Source: Streptomyces sp. ALI-76-A
Lineage (GTDB): Bacteria > Actinomycetota > Actinomycetes > Streptomycetales > Streptomycetaceae
Length of the DNA stretch: 64,000 nucleotides
Assembly (NCBI RefSeq): GCF_030287445.1
Contig: NZ_JASVWB010000004.1
Span: 682,001-746,000, forward strand
Direction: 5' to 3'
This document shows, piece by piece, positions 25,620 through 35,572 of the stretch (within the stretch, counting starts at the first letter, position 1; each line of letters begins with the position of its first letter). Under the pieces are notes generated by a model. The model was not told where the DNA came from. It searched no databases and saw only the letters and a program-made list of their open reading frames with translations. The translations under genes were made by a program, and so were the position numbers.

Positions 25620-27248
25620 TCAGTGCTTCGATCCGGTCGCGCCGGCCGGCATACCGGCGTCCGGCCGGCGCGGACGGCCGTCCCGGCCGGTCGGCAGGTG
25701 TGGCGTGACCAGGAAACTGGCGAGGACGACGCCGCCGGTGGCCAGGATCGCCGCCTTCAGGCCGTTCAGCTGAGCGGAGGCGTAGGAGTCGGCGACGGCG
25801 TCGGCCTCGGACGGCGGCAGCCCGGCACGCTCGGCCGCCGAGCGCACCTGATCGGTGGGGACGAAGGCGACGCCGGCCTGGAGAGCGACGCCGACCTGCT
25901 CACGGGTCTCCTCGGACAGCCGCGGGTTGTCGTCCACCTGCGTGGTGAAGGCGTGGGCCAGCGCGCCGATGAGGATCGACCCGATGAGCGCGGTGCCCAG
26001 CGCCGAGCCCAGGTTCTGTGCCGTGAACTGGAGTCCTCCGGCCTCACTGCGTTCGTCCTCCCCGACGCTGGACTGGACGACGTTGCCCAGCTGCGAGGCG
26101 AGCAGGCCGACCCCCACGCCCAGCAGGGCCATGGCTCCGGCGAACTGCGCGTCGTCGATGGCCGGGTCGATGGTGGCCAGCAGCCACACGATGGCCGCCG
26201 CCAGGGTCACCAGGGCCAGCCGGACCACCCGGCGCGGCCCCATCACCCGGCCCAGTGTGGACCCGCACAGCGAGGTCACGAGCATGGTGACGGACACCGG
26301 CAGCAGGCGCAGCCCCGTCTCGAAGGCGTCGAACCCCTGAACCACCTGCAAGTACAGCGGGATGGTGAAGAACAGTCCCAGCAGGATGAGGTTCTGGCTC
26401 AGCAGCGTCATCAGGCCGGATCGCAGCACGGGCCTGGCCAGCAGGGACAGGTGGACGAGCGGGTCGTTCCCGTGGTGCTCCCGCCGCCGCTCCCACCACC
26501 GGAAGGCGGCCAGGACGGCCACCCCCATGGCGACGACGAACAGCGTCGGCGCGAAGCCCAGGACGGTGAAGGGAGGGTTGCGGGGCTGCACCCATCCCCA
26601 GGTGCTGCTCTGCAGCACCCCGAGCACGCCCAGTCCCAGTCCGGCCGCGGAGAGCACGGCACCGACGCCGTCCAGCCGGGGGCGCGGGCCGGTCCGGGGG
26701 GACTCCGGGATCACCCGGTGGCACAGCAGGACGGCCACGACGACCACGACCTCGCCGGCGAAGACCAGCCGCCAGGTGAGGTACGTCGTCACCCAGCCGC
26801 CCAGCAGCGGGCCTACCGCGATCCCGGCGCCGGCGAGCCCGCCGATCACCGCGTAGGCGACGGCCCGGTCCTTCCCGCGGTACGACTCCGCGACGAGGGC
26901 GGCCATGGCCGGCAGCACCATGGCGGCGCCCAGTCCCTCGATGACGGACCAGCCCAGCGTGAGGACCCCCAGCGTGGGTGCCGCGGCGGTCAGGGCCGAC
27001 CCCGCGCCGTAGACGACCAGCCCGGTGAGGAACATACGGCGGCGCCCCAGGATGTCCCCGAACCTGCCGCCGATGATCATGAAGGCGGCCATCACCAGCG
27101 CGTACAGCGTGATGACGGCCTGGATGGCGGTGACCTCCGTGTCGAAGTCCTCGACCAGCTGGCTGATGGACACGTTCATGACCGAGGTGTCCAGGACCAT
27201 GAGGAACTGGGCCGTTCCGAGGACCATCAGAGCCCGCCAGTGCTTCAC
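25620..27248 (-). CDS. MFS drug exporter, DHA2 (EmrB/QacA) family
   Basis: The 542-residue protein has 14 predicted helices. The N-terminal LGTAQFLMVLDTSVMNVSIS is the DHA2 motif with the membrane Asp, followed by GRFGDILGRRRMFL (motif A loop) and the motif C-like LAGAGIAVGPLLGGWV. It exports drugs or metabolites using the proton gradient. The start is GTG 27248, about 8 bases after GAGG; the longer frame to 27350 is less likely. A divergent-free 208-base gap separates it from the LAL regulator gene upstream, which is on the same strand. Confidence 0.88.
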   Translation of the reverse strand: MKHWRALMVLGTAQFLMVLDTSVMNVSISQLVEDFDTEVTAIQAVITLYALVMAAFMIIGGRFGDILGRRRMFLTGLVVYGAGSALTAAAPTLGVLTLGWSVIEGLGAAMVLPAMAALVAESYRGKDRAVAYAVIGGLAGAGIAVGPLLGGWVTTYLTWRLVFAGEVVVVVAVLLCHRVIPESPRTGPRPRLDGVGAVLSAAGLGLGVLGVLQSSTWGWVQPRNPPFTVLGFAPTLFVVAMGVAVLAAFRWWERRREHHGNDPLVHLSLLARPVLRSGLMTLLSQNLILLGLFFTIPLYLQVVQGFDAFETGLRLLPVSVTMLVTSLCGSTLGRVMGPRRVVRLALVTLAAAIVWLLATIDPAIDDAQFAGAMALLGVGVGLLASQLGNVVQSSVGEDERSEAGGLQFTAQNLGSALGTALIGSILIGALAHAFTTQVDDNPRLSEETREQVGVALQAGVAFVPTDQVRSAAERAGLPPSEADAVADSYASAQLNGLKAAILATGGVVLASFLVTPHLPTGRDGRPRRPDAGMPAGATGSKH

Positions 27249-27456
27249 GCTGTCCACCTCACACTGTCCACCCTTGTCAGGTCGGCCGGTACGCCGGCGG
27301 AGCCGGTGGGGCGGTGGCCCGCGTCCGTTTCGCCGCTCTGCCCATCGCATCCGACGTACGCGCCTCGTGCCTCACCCGCCACGGGGGAGGAGCAGCCCTC
27401 TCGTGCGGTCCGGCCGGCGGGGAGCACGGCCGCCGGCCCCTCTCACCGGCGCGTGT

Positions 27457-30147
27457 TCACAGCAGCCGGAGGTCGCGCGCGCGGCGCACCGCGTCGCCTC
27501 GCCGGTTCACCGCCAGCTTCCGGTAGACACTCTTGAGGTGGGTCTTCACCGTGTTGACCGACACGTGGAGGTCGGCGGCGACCTCCTCCGTCGACATCAT
27601 CCGGGCCAGGCGTTCCAGGACGTCGTACTCGCGTCCGCTCAGCTCCACCGCGACCAGCGGCGGGGACAGCGACTCCGACCGGGGTCGCTCATCGTGGCGC
27701 GAGGGGCCAGGCGTGAGCCAGCCCGCTGCCAGCTCGTGGAGCGGAGGCGTGGCCAGCAGAGGCCGGATCCACGTTCCCGCGTCGAGGAACGGACGCCGCA
27801 GTCGCTCCCGCCGGGCGTCGAGGAGCGCGTGCGCCACGAGCCTGCGGGCGGCGGCGGTGTCTCCCGCCCGCTCCGCGGCCTGAGCCCGCACCAGCGCTGC
27901 CCTCACGGTCACCGCCGGCCCCGTCCGGCCCCCGGTACGGATGCTGTCGAGCAGCTCGATGGCCGCCCCGGAACGGCCCGCGGCGACGTGGATCGCCGCG
28001 GCCTCCACGGCGCACGCCGGCTGGTCGCCGGACACGTTCCGCAGCACCTCGGCGGCTGCGTCCGGCCGTCCTTCGGCCAGGTGGGCGGCGGAGGCGAAGA
28101 GCGCCTCGAAGCCTGCCGCCCAGGGGGAGGCCACGGCGGCGGCGACGGCCGGGTCCGCCGCTGCCACGGCGGCTCGTACCTTGCCCCTGACCGCGAGGAG
28201 GCGAGCTGTGGCGAGGGCTCGTCCCGCCGCCATCACCGGATCACGGGTTCCCGACGGGATCTGGGACGTCTCGTCGAGGAGGGCCTGGGCCCGGTCCAGC
28301 TCATGGCGGTCGACGGCCACGGCGGCCAGGACCAGCTGCCCGATCCCTGAGCCGGACGGCTGGGGCAGGCCGGCCCGGTCCACCGCGGGCACCGCCGCCA
28401 GGGCCTTGCGCTCCGCCCGCCCGAGCCAGCCGTTCAGATAGTCGATCAGGGCCAGGTGCTCCATCGAGTCCTCCCGGGGCAGCACCGTGGAGGCACCGCC
28501 GGGAGCATCGGCCGCCGCGGACAGGGCGGCGCCCGCGTCCTCGAAGCGCCCGGCCCACAGGCGGGCCGAGCCCAGATGGGTCAGCAGGAGAGCGGTGAGC
28601 TCGGGATGCTTGTCCAGGAGGTCTGCCGGAACCTCCTGCCGCAGTTCATCGGCCTTCTCGGCGGCCTTCTCGGCCCGGGCGGGAGATCCGGTCAGTCGGG
28701 CGGCCAGCGCCTCCAGCAGCGCACAGCTCAGCCGTACGGCCGCGGGCTCGAGCGAGTCGTCGGCCAGATGCTCCTCGGCCCGGCGCAGGCGGGCCAGCCC
28801 GCGCTCCAGGTCGTCACGGGAGAAGTCGCGGGCCGCGCGCACGAGGTCCGCCGCGGGACTCCTGGCCTCGGGCCCCATGGGGGAGAACAACTCGGCCAGG
28901 TCACCTGAGCGCAGGCCGGTGAAGAGCTGTCCGATCGCCAGGTCGTCGACGAGGGCGTCGGCGGCGAAATCCCAGTCGCCCGCGGCGGCCCCGTGGGCGA
29001 GTGTCTCCGGCAGGAACCCGGAACGGCGCAGCCATCGCGCGGCCCGCCGGTGGAGTTCCGGATCCAGGCCCGGCAGACGCTCACGCAGATGGGCCCGGAG
29101 TATCTCCCCGAACAGCGGGTGGAGCTGGTACCACGAGTGACCCAGATGCTCGACGAACGCGTTGTCGCGGTGCAGCCTGGCGAGGATGGGCTCGGCGTCG
29201 GTCCGCAGGGTCAGCGCGTTGGCCAGCTCGGGACAGAAGCGCTTCAGCACACTGACACGCAGCAGGAGGCCCTGCGTCTCCTCCGGCTGTCCCTTGAGGA
29301 CCTCGGCCAGCAGAAAGTCCGCGACCGTACTGCGGTCCGCCTCGAACTCCTTCAGGTAGAGCTCCGGGTCGGCGCTCTCCAGAGCGGCCAGTGCGGACAG
29401 GCGCAAGCCGGCGGCCCAGCCCCGGGTGCGGTCCACCAGGGCGCCCGCGGCGTGGACCGGAAGGCTCAGACCGTGCAGCCCGAGGAGGGCGGCGGCCTCT
29501 TCCGGTGTGAAGGCCAGCTCGGCGGCGCGGATCTCCGTCAGCTCGCCGGCCGCCCGGTAACGGTGCAGCGGCAACAGCGGTTCGGTGCGGGTGACGAGGA
29601 CCAGGCGCAGACCACGCCCGGCATGGTGCAGGACGTAACCCAGCTGCTCCGTGACCTCCGGATCGGTCACGCGGTCGTACTCGTCGAGCACGAGAACCAC
29701 GGGCCGGTCGCGATCGCTCAGCTCGGCGGCGAGCGTTGCCAGCAGCCGTCGGTCCACCGCGGTCGCGTCCGCGGGGACCCCGACGGCGTCGGACGGCGGT
29801 GCCCCGCAGGCGCGCAGGGCCTGAAGAACGTACGCCCAGAACACACCGGGACGCCGGTCCCCCGTTTCGACGGTGAGCCAGGCGACCGGCGGAGGCAGTC
29901 CGGCGGCCCAGTCGGCGGCGAGCAGGGTCTTGCCGGCCCCGGCTGCTCCGTTGACCAGGGTCAATGGCGTCTCGAAAGTCTGGTCGAGGTGGTCGACGAG
30001 CCGCTGCCGCCGCAGGAACGCGGCGGGTCTCGCCGGAAGGGCGAACCGGGTGCGCAGAAACGGGTCCCCTTCGGGATCGGTACACGGCGTGGCCGGAACG
30101 GCCGGTCCCGGGGCGTTCTCGTAGGTCTCGGCCACGGCGCTCACCAC
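27457..30147 (-). CDS. LAL-type (large ATP-binding LuxR family) regulator
   Basis: The protein of about 890 residues has an N-terminal STAND NTPase: Walker A NGAAGAGKTLLAADW (66-80) and Walker B VVLVLDEYDRV. A long helical TPR-like middle follows (about 380-800). The C-terminal LuxR HTH (about 830-896) reads LSGREYDVLERLARM then VSVNTVKTHLKSVYRKLAVN. MalT-like proteins of this build activate transcription after binding a ligand and ATP. GTG codons at 30147, 30144 and 30135 are all possible starts; 30135 is best spaced from AGGAG. It may control the adjacent exporter. Confidence 0.88.
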   Translation of the reverse strand: MVSAVAETYENAPGPAVPATPCTDPEGDPFLRTRFALPARPAAFLRRQRLVDHLDQTFETPLTLVNGAAGAGKTLLAADWAAGLPPPVAWLTVETGDRRPGVFWAYVLQALRACGAPPSDAVGVPADATAVDRRLLATLAAELSDRDRPVVLVLDEYDRVTDPEVTEQLGYVLHHAGRGLRLVLVTRTEPLLPLHRYRAAGELTEIRAAELAFTPEEAAALLGLHGLSLPVHAAGALVDRTRGWAAGLRLSALAALESADPELYLKEFEADRSTVADFLLAEVLKGQPEETQGLLLRVSVLKRFCPELANALTLRTDAEPILARLHRDNAFVEHLGHSWYQLHPLFGEILRAHLRERLPGLDPELHRRAARWLRRSGFLPETLAHGAAAGDWDFAADALVDDLAIGQLFTGLRSGDLAELFSPMGPEARSPAADLVRAARDFSRDDLERGLARLRRAEEHLADDSLEPAAVRLSCALLEALAARLTGSPARAEKAAEKADELRQEVPADLLDKHPELTALLLTHLGSARLWAGRFEDAGAALSAAADAPGGASTVLPREDSMEHLALIDYLNGWLGRAERKALAAVPAVDRAGLPQPSGSGIGQLVLAAVAVDRHELDRAQALLDETSQIPSGTRDPVMAAGRALATARLLAVRGKVRAAVAAADPAVAAAVASPWAAGFEALFASAAHLAEGRPDAAAEVLRNVSGDQPACAVEAAAIHVAAGRSGAAIELLDSIRTGGRTGPAVTVRAALVRAQAAERAGDTAAARRLVAHALLDARRERLRRPFLDAGTWIRPLLATPPLHELAAGWLTPGPSRHDERPRSESLSPPLVAVELSGREYDVLERLARMMSTEEVAADLHVSVNTVKTHLKSVYRKLAVNRRGDAVRRARDLRLL

Positions 30148-30428
30148 TCCTGTCCGCCAGGGTCACGTCATGGGCGGCGCTCCCTGACCCAGCATCCCAG
30201 TCTCTCCGCGAGGGCGCGCGGCGCACCGGGCCACTGGCCTGTTGACCAGCGCTTGTGCTCCTGTCGCCGGGTTCGGCCGCGACCAGGCGGGTCTCGTCGG
30301 CCCTGTTCCGCGGGAACCCGGCGTCCGGGGGAGTGCGTGCCGTCCGTGGCGGTACGTGTGGCCCGCGGCCGGAGCAACGGGCACCGATGCCCCTGTGCGT
30401 CGGGGTGAGCCGGGTGTCCCCTCCCGGG

Positions 30429-31865
30429 TCAGGCCGCCGGGAGTTCCTCCGCGGGGAGCCGGCCCGCGCGCACCGCATCGACCAGGGCCTGGTGGTCACG
30501 CTCGTTCTGGTCGGCGTACGCCTCCGCGAAGGTGGTGAGCGCGCGGTCGAAGGAGTCGCCGCCGCCCAGGTACGCGGCGATCGCGATGCGGTCGCCGGAC
30601 CGTGCGTGCGCGCGAGCCAGCGTGACCCCGCACAGTTCGCCGAAGGCCCGCATGTCCTTCGGCCGCATCCGCTCCGGGATGGCGATGCCCTTCCAGTCGC
30701 GCAACTGGCGGACGTAGAAGTCGCGCTGCCTGCCGTCGATCCCGTCCACTCGCTCCCAGCCGAGGAAGATGTCGCTGGCGGCCTGCATCAGCCGCTGCCC
30801 CGCGACCACCCGCTCGCCCTGATTGCGGTATCGGCTCGCGCCGACGTGCGCGGCGAGCACCGAGGTGCCGGCCTCCTTGGCCTGGAGGAAGAGCGGGTCC
30901 CGCTCGTCCCGGCCGAGGAGGAGGAAGATCCAGCATCGGGTTCCGACGCTGCCGACGCCGACGACCTTGCGGGCCACGTCCGCCAGTCGGTAGTCCTCCA
31001 GGAGCGTGCGCCGGTCGGAGGTGAGAGTGCGGCCGTACCGCTCGAGCAAGCCGCGGAACTGGCGCTCGAGGGTGCCGCGCTCGACGTCCGGGAGCAGGTC
31101 GCCGGCCGGGACGAGCAGTGGGGGGTCCGCCGCGATCCTGGGGTGGCCGCCGACCGTCTCGGTGAGCTTGTCGAAGGCCTGGAGGCTGTCGCGGGTGCGG
31201 GCCTTCGCCATCGCGCGGGCCAGGTTCCTCCGGCCGTGCTTCGTTCCGTGGAGGTGGCCCGCGGCCAGGGATTCGAGGGCATCCGAGTCGATCTTCGCGT
31301 ACCAGACGTCAAGGTTGCCTGTCGCCGCGAAGCGGATCATCGCCTCGCGGTACGAACGGACCGTGGAGCTCACGATGCGGGCGCGTTCGTCGTCGTCGAA
31401 GCCGTTCGCCCGGCCCGCGATGACGAGACTCGCCGACAGCCGCTTGACGTCCCACTCCCAGGGGCCCGGCAGCGTCTCGTCGAAGTCGTTGATGTCGAAC
31501 ACCAACCGCCGTTCCGGCGAGGCGAGCAGACGGAAGTTCAACAGGTGCGCGTCCCCGCACAGCTGGGCCGTGAGCCCCGAGACCGGGCTGTCGGCCAGGT
31601 CGGACGCCATGATCGCGGCGGCACCGCGATAGAAGCGGAACGGTGACTCCATCATCCGGCCGTAGCGGATCGGGACGAGTTCGGGCACCCGTGCCTCGGA
31701 CTGCGCCTGGAGGATCGCCAGCGGGTCCGGCCGGTCGGGGGAGGGCTTGTACACGGCGTGGTCCGACCGGGGTGAGCCGCGCCGCGCTTCCTTCCCCAGA
31801 GCCGAGCGCTCCGCCGGCGTGGTGTGCGACGCGGCGCGCATGGCCGTGATCACGTTCTGGGACAT
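30429..31865 (-). CDS. DUF2252 family protein
   Basis: The 478-residue protein has the hallmark block RMMESPFRFYRGAAAIMASD, then LCGDAHLLNFRLLASPERRL and NDFDETLPGPWEWDVKRLSA. The GDxHLxNF and DFD motifs resemble the catalytic loop and metal site of kinase-like (APH-type) folds, so ATP-dependent phosphotransfer is possible but unproven. The start is ATG 31865, 8 bases after AGGAG; the 10-codon extension is rejected. Stand-alone, leftward. Confidence 0.85.
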   Translation of the reverse strand: MSQNVITAMRAASHTTPAERSALGKEARRGSPRSDHAVYKPSPDRPDPLAILQAQSEARVPELVPIRYGRMMESPFRFYRGAAAIMASDLADSPVSGLTAQLCGDAHLLNFRLLASPERRLVFDINDFDETLPGPWEWDVKRLSASLVIAGRANGFDDDERARIVSSTVRSYREAMIRFAATGNLDVWYAKIDSDALESLAAGHLHGTKHGRRNLARAMAKARTRDSLQAFDKLTETVGGHPRIAADPPLLVPAGDLLPDVERGTLERQFRGLLERYGRTLTSDRRTLLEDYRLADVARKVVGVGSVGTRCWIFLLLGRDERDPLFLQAKEAGTSVLAAHVGASRYRNQGERVVAGQRLMQAASDIFLGWERVDGIDGRQRDFYVRQLRDWKGIAIPERMRPKDMRAFGELCGVTLARAHARSGDRIAIAAYLGGGDSFDRALTTFAEAYADQNERDHQALVDAVRAGRLPAEELPAA

Positions 31866-31993
31866 CGGAGATGCTCCTGCCTGGACTACGGCCATGGGGA
31901 CGCCCGGAACAGGACACGTCGCAGCGGACGGTCACCCTCGGCCCTCCGTCCGGTCTCGCCCGCGCGGATCATGTGTGCCGGGGACGGCCGCGC

Positions 31994-32320
31994 TCAGCCC
32001 CGGGCCTCGAGCTCGGCATCTGCGACGGCGATGGCGATGCCGAACGCCGTGGCGATGTTGCCCGCTGCCGTCATGACGCGGGCGGTCCCCACGATGGGTG
32101 CGATGGCGACCAGGACGTCCTGGAGCTGTTCGGCGGTCAGGCCGCTCTCGATGGCCGGGTCGATATGGGCCGCGTAGGAGATGGGCGGGGCGTCCGAGGC
32201 GGCGAGTGCCGCGATGCGGGTGAGGATGAGGATGTCCGGGGCCAGCCCGCAGCGCTCGATCGAGTCGACCGTCATGGCGGCGAGGGTGTCCAGGACAGGG
32301 GTGTCGGATGCAGTGGACAT
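31994..32320 (-). CDS. Carboxymuconolactone decarboxylase-like protein
   Basis: The 108-residue helical protein reads LAAMTVDSIERCGLAPDILI, LTRIAALAASDAPPISYAAH, and LTAEQLQDVLVAIAPIVGTA. This pattern fits the AhpD/CMD fold (R-x-A-x-L-A-A and LTxEQLQDVLVAIAP). The CxxC pair of peroxidatic AhpD is absent, so alkylhydroperoxidase activity is unlikely. GGAGGAC precedes the ATG at 32320. The product is a small cytosolic protein with unknown substrate. Confidence 0.75.
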   Translation of the reverse strand: MSTASDTPVLDTLAAMTVDSIERCGLAPDILILTRIAALAASDAPPISYAAHIDPAIESGLTAEQLQDVLVAIAPIVGTARVMTAAGNIATAFGIAIAVADAELEARG

Positions 32321-32742
32321 GTCGCATGTCCTCCAGAGGAGTTTCGAGCCCGAGGGGCGTACGAGGCGGGAGGAACCGGGTTCCGTGAGTGGGGGCCTCT
32401 CCTCAACCGTAGAACCCATCCGGGTCCCGCGCATGGCGCGCTCATGGTCCGCCGTGCCTTGGCGGGCTTGGGGCCCGGTGCGAGCCGGGCCTGACGGGTC
32501 CCGGGCCTCAGGGGCGACAGCGTGCCGTAGCCGGCGAACTGGTCGTGGGGAACCGCCCATCGGGTATCCCGACGTGCGCCGCGAACCCGTAAGGACGAGA
32601 TTGGAGGTAGCCCGGCCGGCCGGACGTGAACGCGCGGTGGCGCGGAGCCGTTCGACACGCAGGAGCCGGCGATGCCAGTTCAGCTGAGGCCGGCCCGGGG
32701 CTGCGGCCCGCGGCGAAGGCCGTCTTTGGATCGGAGACATCC
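32321..32742. other. Divergent intergenic region, no gene seen
   Basis: These 422 bases separate the leftward CMD gene from the rightward amphi-Trp gene. Promoters for both should be here. No strong repeat or ORF is seen. Confidence 0.35.
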
Positions 32743-33120
32743 ATGAAGGACCTCAAGTTCGAGCAGAAGCGCTCCCTGTCCCGCCTGGAGGCGGCCGACC
32801 AGCTCACGGCACTCGCGGCCGCACTGAGAGAGGGGGGAGAGGCCCAACTGGACCTCGACGCCGGAACACTGAGCCTGCGGATCCCCGACGACCTTCGTGG
32901 CGAGATGGAGGTCGAGATCGGTGACGGACAGATCGAGTTGGAGATCGAGTTCAAGTGGCCGACCGCATCGACCCGACCGACCCGGCCGGCGCCCTCGCGG
33001 ACGGCCGCAGGCCCGGACAAGGCCACACCGCGCAAGAACGTGCCCGCGAAGCCGGGGCACAGCGGTACGAGCACCAACAGGAGCAAAGGCGAGAAGCGGT
33101 CCGCCACGACGAAGCCCTGA
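32743..33120 (+). CDS. Amphi-Trp domain protein
   Basis: The 125-residue protein starts MKDLKFEQKRSLSRLEAADQ and continues AQLDLDAGTLSLRIPDDLRG and GQIELEIEFKWPT. This is the small amphi-Trp domain ending in the conserved Lys-Trp. A Lys/Thr/Pro/Ser-rich basic tail of about 45 residues follows. GGATCGGAG precedes the ATG. The domain is found in bacterial and archaeal small proteins of unknown function. Its stop is 5 bases from the stop of the convergent amidotransferase gene. Confidence 0.8.
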   Translation: MKDLKFEQKRSLSRLEAADQLTALAAALREGGEAQLDLDAGTLSLRIPDDLRGEMEVEIGDGQIELEIEFKWPTASTRPTRPAPSRTAAGPDKATPRKNVPAKPGHSGTSTNRSKGEKRSATTKP

Positions 33121-33125
33121 GCGCG

Positions 33126-33962
33126 TCACACCGGTTCCGGCGTGAAGCGATGCATCTCGTCGGCTCCGGCGTGTACGACGCCGTAGCTGCTCTCGGGCAC
33201 CTCGTTCCAGGCACCCGGCAGATCACCGAGGGGCTCGGACACGATGAGGCGGGTCTGGTCGGACACCTCCCGCAGGAACGCCATGTCGGGGTGCAGCCTG
33301 CGCAGTGCGTCCACACGGGTGCTGTAGAACAACGACCGGGAAGCGCCCTGGCTCGAGTACCGGAAGGCCCATACGCGTTCGCCGTCGGACACGGCGACCG
33401 TCATCTGGAGCGGGAACTCCACACCGTGGTCGCGGCCGCTGCGCTCCACCACTCCCACCATCCGGGCCACGGCGCCGGGCGGGTCCCGGTCGAGGCCGAA
33501 GGTGACCGCCAGGTAGAACATCATCTCCGAGTCCGTCGTTCCTTCGATGTCGGAGTACAGCTCGGGGTCGACGAGCAGGGACAGGTCGCGGCGTACGAGG
33601 TGGAAACCCGTGATGGCGCCGTTGTGCATCCACATCCAACGGCCGCGCCGGAACGGGTGGCAATTGGTCTGCTGCACCGCCGTGCCGGTCGACGCCCGGA
33701 TGTGGGCGAAGAACAACGGGGAGCGGACATGGTCCGCGATCTCCCTCAGGTTGCGGTTGTTCCAGGCGGGGCCGATGTCCTTGAGCAGGGCCGGGGTGTC
33801 GATGCTCTCCTGCGAGTACCATCCGACGCCGAAACCGTCGCCGTTGGTCGTCTCGACTCCCAGTGTGGAGTGGAGACTCTGATCGATCAGCGAGTGGGCC
33901 GGTCGGTAGAGGATGGTGTCGAGCAGCAGGGGTGTTCCCGAGTAAGCGAGCCATCGGCACAT
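33126..33962 (-). CDS. Class II glutamine amidotransferase (EgtC/YafJ-like)
   Basis: The 278-residue Ntn-hydrolase begins MCRWLAYSGTPLLLDTILYR, with Cys2 exposed as nucleophile after Met removal. Other family motifs are NGDGFGVGWY, FFAHIRASTGTAVQQTNCHPF (Arg/Thr/Asn substrate contacts) and MWMHNGAI. It releases ammonia from glutamine or hydrolyses a gamma-glutamyl amide, as EgtC does in ergothioneine synthesis. No egtA/B/D genes are adjacent, so the real substrate is open. Confidence 0.85.
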   Translation of the reverse strand: MCRWLAYSGTPLLLDTILYRPAHSLIDQSLHSTLGVETTNGDGFGVGWYSQESIDTPALLKDIGPAWNNRNLREIADHVRSPLFFAHIRASTGTAVQQTNCHPFRRGRWMWMHNGAITGFHLVRRDLSLLVDPELYSDIEGTTDSEMMFYLAVTFGLDRDPPGAVARMVGVVERSGRDHGVEFPLQMTVAVSDGERVWAFRYSSQGASRSLFYSTRVDALRRLHPDMAFLREVSDQTRLIVSEPLGDLPGAWNEVPESSYGVVHAGADEMHRFTPEPV

Positions 33963-34450
33963 GAGCGATCACCTGTCCTACGTGAACCTCCGGGAACACG
34001 GTGATGTCGTCCCACGCGTGGGTCCGGAGCCTTCCATGAGTCCGCCGGTGACCTGGCTGCCGCACTCCGCCGCCCTGTCGGCCCGGCGTCGGGCGTACGC
34101 GCACTGTGCACGGACGGCCGCCTCACCAGCGCTGAAGGGCCGTGGCCGCTGATCGGGTCACCCCTGTCCGGTTGATCCCATTGTTGCCTCCCTCGCCGCG
34201 CATCGCCATGCGGGTACGGGTCGGGCAGCATGCCCCGAGTCCAGGGCGGTGGACCGGCCGAGCCGCGCGGCCCCACCGGGTGCGTTCGTCATCGGCACAC
34301 CTGCCCGGCGGGTGAGGACACCCGGGCTCGGGGCGGCCGCGCTCAGCAGGGCGCCGCCCTGGACCTTCATCTCTGACGGCTGTCGACGCGGACGACGTCC
34401 GGCAGCCCGCGGGTCTCGCAGTCGAAGGCCAGGCAGGTCGGCGCGGCGCG
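33963..34450. other. Noncoding interval of 488 bp
   Basis: No supported gene is seen between the amidotransferase start (33962) and the MerR gene end (34451). It holds the amidotransferase promoter; nothing else is evident. Confidence 0.35.
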
Positions 34451-35365
34451 TCAGGCCTGATCCGCCGCGCGCAGGGCACGCTTCAGCCACTCCAGCTCCT
34501 CGGTCGCGTCGGGCGACGCGTCCTGCCCGCGCACCTGGGCCACGAGTGTGCGGTACCGCTCGGCCTCCGCCTCGATCCCGGCTTCCAGACTGCGCAGCAC
34601 GGCGGCCCGATCGGCGTCACCGAACAGCTCGGACAGCACCTCGGCCGCTGCCGGTCCCTCCGGAGCGATCCCGCGTCCTCTGACCTTCGCGACGGTCTGT
34701 ACGACCTGCCTGGCCCACCAGATGGACGCCCCGGGAGGGCGGCCCTGCCCCGGTACGGGCGTGTTGAGCTCCAGCCATGTGCGCAACCGTGTGCGAAAGC
34801 CGGGGTCCCGTACCAGTTCGGCCAGTTCGATCCAGGCGTCGACCTGGTCAGGTGTGGGATCGTCGGGCAGTTCGATGCTGTAGGTGCGCATGCGGTCACG
34901 CAGGCCCGGGTCGACGGAGAGAAGACCGCCGAACACCTCCTCCCTGAACTCGTCGATGATCTGCTTGCGTTCGGCGGCGGACAGCCGCGCCAACCGGTTC
35001 ATCAGTGCTGTCTCCTCAGCGGTCGAACCACGTTTCGCCACGGTCGACAGGACGGCCCGGCTCACCTTGAGGGAGCGGATCTGCGCGTCGAGCGCGGCCA
35101 CATGCGCGTCGGCGACCTCGGCGACCGTCGTGCGACCGCTCAACACGTGGCACACGTCGTCGAGCCCGAGGCCCAGCTCCCGCAGGGTGCGGACCAGCTC
35201 GACGCGGGCCACGGAGGCGGCGTCGTACAGCCGGTAGCCGCCCGTGGAGCGTGCCACGGGCGGCACCGCGCCCTCGTCCGACCAGAAGCGCAGGGTACGC
35301 ACCGAAAGTCCGGTGCGCTGCGCGAGCCGGCCGATGGTGAGCATGTCGGGGCGTTCGTCTTCCAT
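34451..35365 (-). CDS. MerR-family transcriptional regulator
   Basis: The 304-residue protein has an N-terminal MerR HTH, LTIGRLAQRTGLSVRTLRFW then SDEGAVPPVARSTGGYRLYD, followed by the dimerisation coil (TVAEVADAHVAALDAQIRSL). A roughly 190-residue C-terminal helical domain contains LPDDPTPDQVDAWIELAELV. That domain is common in streptomycete MerR proteins and is probably the ligand sensor. No metal-binding cysteines are present, so it is not a metal sensor. AGGATCACACCC precedes ATG 35365. It may act on the region to its right, where the quinone reductase gene is now dead. Confidence 0.88.
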   Translation of the reverse strand: MEDERPDMLTIGRLAQRTGLSVRTLRFWSDEGAVPPVARSTGGYRLYDAASVARVELVRTLRELGLGLDDVCHVLSGRTTVAEVADAHVAALDAQIRSLKVSRAVLSTVAKRGSTAEETALMNRLARLSAAERKQIIDEFREEVFGGLLSVDPGLRDRMRTYSIELPDDPTPDQVDAWIELAELVRDPGFRTRLRTWLELNTPVPGQGRPPGASIWWARQVVQTVAKVRGRGIAPEGPAAAEVLSELFGDADRAAVLRSLEAGIEAEAERYRTLVAQVRGQDASPDATEELEWLKRALRAADQA

Positions 35366-35572
35366 GGGTGTGATCCTGGACCCTCCAGTCGCTGGAGACG
35401 CAAGCCCCCCGCCAGCCGGTGCATCGTGACGTCGAAGGGGCCTTCCCCGGCATGCCGTGGCGGTCACGCGGGTCCACCTGAACTCATGACGATCAGCCAA
35501 GTGGCGGGCCACATGCGCAAGTTGCGGCGGATCGGGATGCGAGGGCGGCTCGTGTCGACTGGAGGGACGAAC

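Noticed and set aside
31994..32740. 248-residue version of the CMD-like protein
   Set aside because: Residues before the ATG at 32320 are low complexity; the ribosome binding site and homology start at 32320.
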